Assembly: GCA_902793465.1 (NCBI GenBank)
Contig: CADBDT010000031.1
Coordinates: 1 to 32,433, forward strand
Length of the DNA: 32,433 nt
Source of the DNA: an uncultured Coriobacteriaceae bacterium
GTDB taxonomy: Bacteria > Actinomycetota > Coriobacteriia > Coriobacteriales > Atopobiaceae
Direction: 5' to 3'
The translations under genes and the position numbers were made by a program. Under the pieces are notes generated by a model. The model was not told the DNA's origin. It searched no databases and was given only the letters and a program-made list of their open reading frames with translations. This document shows, piece after piece, positions 27,166 to 32,433 of the stretch. Position 1 is the first letter of the stretch, and each line of letters opens with the position of its first letter.

Positions 27166-28662
27166 ATGCTAGCTAAAATTCTCATGATGCTCGTCTTTAT
27201 TGGTGCGGTGATCTTTATTGGCCTAAAGACACGCAGGCAGGCGGGCAGCGTCGAGGGATTTGTACTCGGCGGTCGTAACGTAGGACCATGGCTTTCGGCC
27301 TTCGCCTACGGCACAAGCTATTTTTCTGCCGTTATCTTTGTGGGCTATGCCGGCCAGTTTGGCTGGAAGTACGGCATATCGGCAACATGGATTGGCATAG
27401 GAAACGCCTTTATTGGCAGCCTGCTGGCATGGATAGTGCTGGGCAAGCGCACGCGCGAGATGACCCAGCGCCTCAAGTCGGCCACCATGCCGCAGTTCTT
27501 TGGCTCTCGCTACAAGTCCGACGCGCTACGCATTGCCTCGGCAGCCATTATCTTTGTGTTTCTAATTCCCTATACCGCCAGCGTGTACAACGGCCTCTCG
27601 CGCCTCTTCGAAATGGCCTTTGGCATCGACTACGCCGCATGCATTATAGGAATGGCCATTGTGACCTGCGTATACGTGGTGCTCGGTGGATACATGGCCA
27701 CCGTTGTTAACGACTTTGTGCAGGGCATCATAATGCTGGTTGGCATCGTTGCCATTATTGCCGCGGTAATTGGCAACAACGGCGGCTTTATGCAGTCCCT
27801 CACCTCGCTTTCGCAGATTCCCGTGGAAGGCAGCGAAATGCAGGGCGCCCTTACGGGCTTCTTTGGTCCCGATCCTCTAAACTTGCTTGGCGTCGTAATC
27901 CTTACCTCGCTGGGCACGTGGGGACTTCCCCAGATGATCGGCAAGTTCTATGCCATTAAGAGCGACGACGCCGTGCGCAAGGGAGCCATTATTTCCACGT
28001 TCTTTGCGGTTATTGTTGCCGGCGGCAGCTACTTCCTTGGCGGTTTTGGCCGCCTGTACGAGGCTCAGGTTACGTTTAACCCCACCACCGGCGCACCCGT
28101 GTACGACTCGGTTGTTCCGTCCATGCTCTCCACCCTCCCCGACCTGCTTATTGGTCTGGTCGTGGTGCTCGTTCTTTCGGCCAGCATGTCCACGCTCTCG
28201 TCGCTGGTACTCACATCTTCGTCCACGCTCACCATAGACCTCATTCGCAACCGCGTGTCTCGCAACATGGACGAGAAGGGCCAGCTCGTGTGCATGCGCG
28301 TGCTGCTGGTGGTTTTCGTGGTGCTTTCTGCGGCCATTGCGCTTTGGCAGTACACCTCCCCCGTTAACTTTATTGCCCAGCTTATGGGCATCTCTTGGGG
28401 CGCGCTTGCCGGCGCGTTTTTGGGACCGTTCCTCTGGGGCCTGTACAGCGGAAAGGTCTCGCGTGCTGCCGTGTGGGCAAGCTTTGCGGTAGGCGTTGGC
28501 CTTACCACCTCCAATATGTTCTTTGGATTCATAAACTCGCCCGTAAACTGCGGCGCCATTGCCATGCTGCTCTCGCTGGCCGTCGTCCCGCTGGTTTCGC
28601 TCTTTACACCGTCGGTCCCCTTTGAGGTAAACCCCGCAAAGGCCGAAGAGCTCGAAGAGTAG
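27166..28662 (+). CDS. Sodium:solute symporter (SSS family), substrate unknown
   Basis: A 498-residue transporter of the SSS family with about 13 membrane helices. Family features include VEGFVLGGRNVGPWLSAFAYGTSYFSA near the start, GLSRLFEMAFGIDYA, GGYMATVVNDFVQG around helix 5 and ASMSTLSSLVLTSSSTLTID near helix 8, where the sodium-site Ser/Thr residues lie. The family imports proline, pantothenate, sugars or acids with Na+. The convergent proA suggests proline, but this is weak evidence. The ATG at 27166 follows GGAAGGAG. Confidence 0.88.
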   Translation: MLAKILMMLVFIGAVIFIGLKTRRQAGSVEGFVLGGRNVGPWLSAFAYGTSYFSAVIFVGYAGQFGWKYGISATWIGIGNAFIGSLLAWIVLGKRTREMTQRLKSATMPQFFGSRYKSDALRIASAAIIFVFLIPYTASVYNGLSRLFEMAFGIDYAACIIGMAIVTCVYVVLGGYMATVVNDFVQGIIMLVGIVAIIAAVIGNNGGFMQSLTSLSQIPVEGSEMQGALTGFFGPDPLNLLGVVILTSLGTWGLPQMIGKFYAIKSDDAVRKGAIISTFFAVIVAGGSYFLGGFGRLYEAQVTFNPTTGAPVYDSVVPSMLSTLPDLLIGLVVVLVLSASMSTLSSLVLTSSSTLTIDLIRNRVSRNMDEKGQLVCMRVLLVVFVVLSAAIALWQYTSPVNFIAQLMGISWGALAGAFLGPFLWGLYSGKVSRAAVWASFAVGVGLTTSNMFFGFINSPVNCGAIAMLLSLAVVPLVSLFTPSVPFEVNPAKAEELEE

Positions 28663-28683
28663 CACGTAGCCGCGCCAGAGGGC

Positions 28684-28840
28684 CCGCCTTCCGCCCGCCC
28701 CCAGACGATGGCCTAAACCTCCCGGCGCCATGGGCAAGCGCCGTGCTAAAACAGTCCTCGCTTCACTGCGGAACTGCACACGGCTGCTTTCCATGGCGCC
28801 TTGCGGTTTCGGCCATCGTCTGGGGGCGGGCGGAAGGCGG
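28684..28840. repeat. Family C long hairpin, copy C3 (about 50-nt arms)
   Basis: Left arm CCGCCTTCCGCCCGCCCCCA onward to GGCGCCATGG at 28732 pairs with 28791-28840 over about 50 nt with few mismatches. The apex has GCCGTGCTAAAACAGTCCTC and GCGGAACTGCACACGGC. It lies between the convergent symporter and proA genes, in a 339-bp gap that otherwise holds only the terminator at 28946. Confidence 0.9.
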
Positions 28841-28945
28841 GGGCGTCCTCATTGTTACCCTTGTGGGCAGCGCTGAGCTCAAGTGGGGCTCGCTCAGACG
28901 CCATACGCAGCCATTATCGTCTCTGCTGCTGCTTTTGCTTAAGTA

Positions 28946-28979
28946 AAGAGCCCGGAGGCTAGCACGCCTCCGGGCTCTT
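28946..28979. terminator. Rho-independent terminator between symporter and proA
   Basis: AAGAGCCCGGAGGC and GCCTCCGGGCTCTT form a perfect 14-bp stem with a six-base loop. It lies 22 bp past the proA stop (minus strand) and about 280 bp past the symporter stop, and can work in both directions. Confidence 0.82.
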
Positions 28980-29001
28980 CCCGTCACCTTACAAGTCCCT
29001 G

Positions 29002-30285
29002 CTACATAAGGTCCTTAAAGTGGAATTTGCGGACTCCCGAGGCGTAGTCGCCTACCACCTGACCGGTGCCGTAGATCTTGTACTTGTAGGTAACCAAGCC
29101 ATCGAGGCCCACCGGTCCACGAGCATGCAGCTTGGAGGTGGAGATGCCCACCTCGGCACCAAAGCCGTAGCGGAAGCCGTCGGCAAAGCGCGTGGAGACG
29201 TTCTGGTACACACCTGCCGAGTCTACGAGCTGCATAAAGCACTCTGCCGTCCGCTCATCCTCGGTAATAATTGCGTCAGTGTGATGCGATCCGTGCTTGT
29301 TTATGTGGGTAATTGCTTCCTTTACGTTTTCCACCAGCTTGATAGAAACCACGAGGGCCAGATACTCTGTGTCCCAGTCCTCCTTATCCGCATGAGAACA
29401 ATCCACCAGGGCCTGCACCTCATCGCTCCCGCGCACCTCCACGCCCTTGTCCTGAAGCGCCTTTACAATAGGAGGCACGAGTTCCTTGGCGGCGGAGCGC
29501 TGCACGAGAATAGTCTCCACCGCATTGCATGCGGCCGTGTATTGAATCTTGGCATCCACGCAGATGTTGACGGCCTTCTGCAAGTCTGCCTTGCCGTCTA
29601 CGTAGATGTGGCATATGCCGTCCGCGTGACCCATTACGGGAATGCGCGTGTTGTCCATTATGTAGCGCACAAAAGAGTTGGAGCCACGCGGAATAAGGAG
29701 GTCAACCGACTCGTCGCAGTTCAACAGTTCGCTTATTTCCTCGCGGGCCTCCACCTGGTAGAGGCATTCCTTAGGCAGGCCAGCTTCCACGGCTGCCTCG
29801 TAAATAACCGTAAAGAGCGCCTTGTTGGTGCGCATGGTCTCGCTGCCGCCCTTGAGTAGCGCGCAGTTGCCGCTCTTAAGGCAGAGCGTGGAAATCTGCA
29901 CCAGTGCGTCGGGGCGAGCCTCAAAGATCACGCCAATAACGCCAATGGGGCACGACTCACGCACAAGCACCATGCCCTCGTCGAGCTGGCGTCGCAAGAG
30001 CTCGCGTCCCACAGGATCGGGCAAGTCAATGAGGTCGTCGATGCCAGCGCAGACGTCGGAAAGCTTCGCGTCGTCAAACTTAAGGCGCTTTATGACCGCG
30101 GGCGCAACGCCGTCCTTCTCTGCCTGCTCTACGTCTCTCGCATTTGCCCAAAAGATGTCGTCCTGGTTCTCGATAAGAGCAGTGCGAATACGCTCAAGCG
30201 CCTCGTTTCGGGTATCCGCCGGTGTGGCGGCCATAACGGGGCTTTGGAGCTTCATCTGTGCGGCAATGCTTGCAATGCTTTCCAT
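29002..30285 (-). CDS. proA: Gamma-glutamyl phosphate reductase
   Basis: ProA reduces gamma-glutamyl phosphate to glutamate semialdehyde with NADPH in proline synthesis. The 427-residue length is usual. The family signatures present are CPIGVIGVIFEARPDALVQI (about 112-131), LLKGGSE, the segment IPVMGHADGICHIYVD, and AACNAVETILV with the catalytic Cys near 255. The ATG at 30285 follows AGGAGG by nine bases. proB is not adjacent. A zinc-ribbon gene ends 13 bp upstream, so the two share a transcript. Confidence 0.96.
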   Translation of the reverse strand: MESIASIAAQMKLQSPVMAATPADTRNEALERIRTALIENQDDIFWANARDVEQAEKDGVAPAVIKRLKFDDAKLSDVCAGIDDLIDLPDPVGRELLRRQLDEGMVLVRESCPIGVIGVIFEARPDALVQISTLCLKSGNCALLKGGSETMRTNKALFTVIYEAAVEAGLPKECLYQVEAREEISELLNCDESVDLLIPRGSNSFVRYIMDNTRIPVMGHADGICHIYVDGKADLQKAVNICVDAKIQYTAACNAVETILVQRSAAKELVPPIVKALQDKGVEVRGSDEVQALVDCSHADKEDWDTEYLALVVSIKLVENVKEAITHINKHGSHHTDAIITEDERTAECFMQLVDSAGVYQNVSTRFADGFRYGFGAEVGISTSKLHARGPVGLDGLVTYKYKIYGTGQVVGDYASGVRKFHFKDLM

Positions 30286-30298
30286 GTTTTGATTCCTC

Positions 30299-30898
30299 CT
30301 ATTGGTAGAAGTAGGTCGCGTGCGAGCTTAGTCGATTGTAGAGGTCCTCCAGTTGCTCTAGGTCGTCGGAGCCATCCGTATAGTATGCCACGCTCTGTCC
30401 GTCTATGCGAATGTAGGAGTCGTCTATTACAGGGGCATACCGAGTTTTAGCAAGGTCCTCCCAGCTCATAAAGTTAACGTGGAACTCTGCTATCTCGCGG
30501 CAATACAAGCCCGCAGAGGTTATGGCAAAGCCGTTCTTTCCGCTCTTGAACATGGTGTCGTCATGGATAAGGTACACGTCCTCTTCGTCCTCGTCGATGC
30601 CAAGACCGGCAAGGATCTTTGGCGATGACCTAAAGTTGCCGCGATCCACACGGCACAGGCAATCCTCGATCTCCTCTTGCACTACGTCTAGGAGGTCGTC
30701 GCCCTCGTTGTACTCGTAGCCGTTATCTTCGTAGTCATCGTCGTGGCCGCCATTGCCATCGGACATACCAAGGGCCTCGAGCTCTTCTTCGCCCAAGGCA
30801 AAGCGCGACCCACAGTACTCGCACGTAAGGAACTTGCTGGTAACCTTACCGTCATAGCGGCCAAAGCAGCTGGGGCAATTTATAAGGATGGCTCTCAT
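30299..30898 (-). CDS. Zinc-ribbon protein, paralogue 2
   Basis: A 199-residue paralogue of the protein at 26297-26899. It has the CPSCFGRY and CEYCGSRF zinc ribbon, an acidic linker (DDDYEDNGYEYNEGDD) and the same C-terminal domain with KSGKNGFAITSAGLYCRE and SWEDLAKTRY. The start is the ATG at 30898, just after GAGAGGGCGGG; a longer in-frame start at 30943 lacks a ribosome site. It heads an operon with proA. Both paralogues sit first in two-gene operons. Confidence 0.75.
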   Translation of the reverse strand: MRAILINCPSCFGRYDGKVTSKFLTCEYCGSRFALGEEELEALGMSDGNGGHDDDYEDNGYEYNEGDDLLDVVQEEIEDCLCRVDRGNFRSSPKILAGLGIDEDEEDVYLIHDDTMFKSGKNGFAITSAGLYCREIAEFHVNFMSWEDLAKTRYAPVIDDSYIRIDGQSVAYYTDGSDDLEQLEDLYNRLSSHATYFYQ

Positions 30899-31095
30899 GG
30901 GTACCCGCCCTCTCTTTGCGTGAAACAAGAACAACCAACACATATGTTATACACCATTGCAATGGATTCGACCCAGGCCAAACCCCTGGATAGACGGACG
31001 GCATGTATGCGTAGGAGAGTACTTTCACCTCCCCGAGGAACGACAAGGACAGGCTGTCCGAAACTCGTGATGGGACGGGGTGCCGCTGCCTGTGA

Positions 31096-31234
31096 GGGCA
31101 AAAGACGTTAGGTGGCGGAGTCGAATGTGGCGATTTGGACCGCAACCTGGTAGTTGTGAACTCTCGCAAGTTCTGGGAGAGTTCACAACTACGGCATCCC
31201 ATAATTATTGGAACCTATTAACTGGGATTTTTCC
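31096..31234. repeat. 139-bp direct repeat, copy 1
   Basis: Matches 32295-32433 over the full 139 bp with one mismatch (31135). It contains the 15-bp perfect hairpin TAGTTGTGAACTCTC/GAGAGTTCACAACTA and, at its end, ATCCCATAATTATTGG against CCTATTAACTGGGAT followed by TTTTTCC, which looks like a plus-strand terminator. It sits in a 531-bp gap (30899-31429). The rest of that gap holds a partial family D motif near 31053 and a stretch of about 195 bp (31235-31429) with no convincing gene. Confidence 0.93.
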
Positions 31235-31429
31235 TCGCGCTGACCTGCGGTTTTTCTGGACTGATCCGACCGTTTGCGCAATTGTGTCCTCCTGCCGCCA
31301 CATCTGGCGAAATGGCGTTGAATCGAGGTACATGAGGAGGCAGAACTGTTGGCAAACGACTTCCTCGAAATCAATCTCAATGCGGCGCAAAGGGTTAAAG
31401 CCAACCTGCGCCACGTTCGGTGAGCCAAA

Positions 31430-31738
31430 TTACCCTACAAGCAAATCTTCTGGTGCATCGTTATATACAAAAGAGTGCTTGTAAACATACTCGGGTGCAA
31501 GGTCAATGGAACCATCGAGCCAAGAGACGAATCCGTGCTCCACCTTAACCGTCGACTGCGCAGTACGATTCCGAAGGGGTTCGAATGCTGGTCCCGATAT
31601 CTCGGTAGTGTCAAAGAGGCGCTTTTCGCCTGAGGCAAACGTTACAAGAAGCATATCCCCCTTTAGAGGAACTGCATCGATTATTCTGCACTCTGTGGAA
31701 GGTGTGCCTGCATAGCAAATCCCATCGACCTCATACAT
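31430..31738 (-). CDS. DUF2442-family protein, probable partner of the DUF4160 gene
   Basis: A 102-residue protein resembling the DUF2442 family (opening with residues on IIDAVPLKGDMLLVTFASGEKRLFD and ending near APEYVYKHS). DUF2442 genes commonly follow DUF4160 genes and the pair has been proposed as a toxin-antitoxin-like module. The start chosen is the ATG at 31738, six bases after AGGTG; a GTG at 31747 abuts the upstream stop. The two genes are 9 bp apart and surely co-transcribed. Activity is not known. Confidence 0.78.
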   Translation of the reverse strand: MYEVDGICYAGTPSTECRIIDAVPLKGDMLLVTFASGEKRLFDTTEISGPAFEPLRNRTAQSTVKVEHGFVSWLDGSIDLAPEYVYKHSFVYNDAPEDLLVG

Positions 31739-31747
31739 CGCGCTCAC

Positions 31748-32011
31748 CTACATCGCATCGACTTTATTAAAATGCTCACCTTGAACCGCCTTATTCCATG
31801 CGGCATATACCTCTTCCTCGTGAAGCGCGAGCCACCCAATCACAATCTTCATCTGCTTGCGGGGCAACGACCCCGCAAGGAGCTCGCCGTCAACACCAAT
31901 TGAGGCCTCGTACTCGCCATAGCACACATGAACATGGGGCTTGTTGTGGTGCTGGATGTCTTTAAAGAGCATGTATATTACAATACCTGCAAATCTACTT
32001 AGCTCTGGCAT
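31748..32011 (-). CDS. DUF4160-family protein, first gene of a toxin-antitoxin-like pair
   Basis: An 87-residue protein with the DUF4160 signature: it opens MPELSRFAGIVIYMLF, then HHNKPHVHVCYGEYEASI and a GELLAGSLPRKQMKIVIGWL stretch. The His-rich HxxPHxH segment recalls a metal or nuclease site, but no activity is established. The ATG at 32011 follows AAAGGA by eight bases; the longer in-frame start at 32089 lies in the operator. A promoter and palindrome lie just upstream. Confidence 0.8.
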   Translation of the reverse strand: MPELSRFAGIVIYMLFKDIQHHNKPHVHVCYGEYEASIGVDGELLAGSLPRKQMKIVIGWLALHEEEVYAAWNKAVQGEHFNKVDAM

Positions 32012-32040
32012 GTACGCATCCTTTCGCGAGGTTTTTGCAT

Positions 32041-32069
32041 ATCTTACCTGCTGAAGTGTGGCTTGACAA
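32041..32069 (-). promoter_or_regulatory. Promoter of the DUF4160-DUF2442 operon
   Basis: On the minus strand TTGTCA (32069-32064) and TAAGAT (32046-32041) are separated by 17 bp, a good sigma-70-type promoter. The expected start of transcription is near 32034, about 23 bases before the DUF4160 ATG. Confidence 0.6.
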
Positions 32070-32088
32070 TTGCATGAGTCAAGCCACA
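32057..32088. promoter_or_regulatory. Palindromic operator overlapping the -35 of the DUF4160 promoter
   Basis: TGTGGCTTGAC and GTCAAGCCACA are perfect 11-bp arms with a ten-base spacer. The left arm covers part of the -35 box, so a bound repressor would block transcription. This fits autoregulation as in toxin-antitoxin operons. Confidence 0.6.
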
Positions 32089-32090
32089 TT

Positions 32091-32134
32091 TATAAAACGT
32101 TGGCAAAAGAAGCAGGTCGTTAGCACGTTTTATA
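32091..32134. other. Inverted repeat beside the operator
   Basis: TATAAAACGT and ACGTTTTATA are perfect 10-bp arms around a 24-bp spacer. It adjoins the DUF4160 operator and could be a second binding site or a weak structure. The rest of the gap to 32294 holds no gene I can support. Confidence 0.5.
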
Positions 32135-32294
32135 CCTTTAAGTTTCAAGGGCTGTGCCCAGCGACCGTTGCACAAATGAATGGAGCTAAAAAAACCAGAA
32201 GACCTACGCATAGGTTGCCACCTACTCGAGTCATGCGTAAGAGTAATCCAAAATCACTCATAGGTATAACCTTACGCCTCGGGGTACGACAAGG

Positions 32295-32433
32295 GGGCAA
32301 AAGACGTTAGGTGGCGGAGTCGAATGTGGCGATCTGGACCGCAACCTGGTAGTTGTGAACTCTCGCAAGTTCTGGGAGAGTTCACAACTACGGCATCCCA
32401 TAATTATTGGAACCTATTAACTGGGATTTTTCC
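32295..32433. repeat. 139-bp direct repeat, copy 2 (runs to the window edge)
   Basis: Copy of 31096-31234 with one mismatch (32334). It may continue beyond the window; copy 1 shows that the shared part is at least 139 bp. The two copies flank the toxin-antitoxin-like pair. Confidence 0.93.

Noticed and set aside
31105..31160. tRNA-like sequence (TCGAAT segment)
   Set aside because: No cloverleaf could be drawn; the perfect hairpin and terminator explain the structure better.
31096..31234. Insertion sequence or MITE ends
   Set aside because: No terminal inverted repeats or target-site duplication at the repeat borders, and no transposase between the copies.
31205..31414. Possible 69-residue minus-strand gene after DUF2442
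   Set aside because: No ribosome site before the GTG, no known motif, and it runs into the direct repeat. It may be a gene remnant.
32035..32310. 91-codon plus-strand frame near the right end
   Set aside because: It overlaps the DUF4160 promoter and operator on the opposite strand, has no ribosome site, and its product looks like random basic sequence.

Overview
The window reads as a chromosomal segment of an anaerobic actinobacterium of the class Coriobacteriia. The reasons are an Rnf complex together with the actinobacterial heat-shock repressor HspR in a dnaK-grpE-dnaJ-hspR operon, ChW-repeat wall proteins, medium GC, and strong GGAGG-type ribosome binding sites. The family (Atopobiaceae-like) is a guess. 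Most genes are housekeeping or stress genes, largely on the minus strand.

Layout from left to right: (1) 1-3701, minus, the rnfC-D-G-E-A operon, with rnfA cut by the window edge. (2) 3960-7451, a secreted GH3 beta-N-acetylhexosaminidase with six ChW repeats. (3) tilS (minus) divergent from a WalJ/YycJ-type metallo-hydrolase (plus). (4) A large membrane SpoIIE-type phosphatase fused to an RsbW-type ATPase, preceded by four 33-bp tandem repeats. (5) hsp20; a small membrane protein; a PASTA-only membrane protein with a coupled 53-residue gene; clpB; a type II thioesterase; then hspR, dnaJ, grpE and dnaK. (6) A fusion of a PTS EIIB-like domain with a degenerate ROK domain, a zinc-ribbon protein, a sodium:solute symporter, proA and a second zinc-ribbon paralogue. 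(7) A DUF4160/DUF2442 toxin-antitoxin-like pair between two copies of a 139-bp direct repeat.

Three points stand out. First, dnaK is frameshifted by a perfect 11-bp tandem duplication; removing one copy restores a full-length reading frame of about 630 residues. Second, hsp20, clpB and dnaK share a 25-bp dyad (9-7-9) with the same 7-bp spacer as the HspR box (HAIR) but a different half-site, plus a second shared block nearer the gene; together with hspR this suggests one heat-shock regulon. Third, the gaps are full of long, locus-specific palindromes with conserved cores, nearly all at gene 3' ends. I see three families: A (core with GGGTACATCGCG arms), B (tandem 33-bp units) and C (long variable stems with a conserved apical hairpin). 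Families A and B share the short core GGGGAGTAYCCC.

The genes fit an energy-conserving, cell-wall-remodelling, stress-responsive anaerobe. No tRNA, rRNA, CRISPR array, insertion sequence or prophage was recognised. All family assignments come from reading motifs by eye, without database searches.
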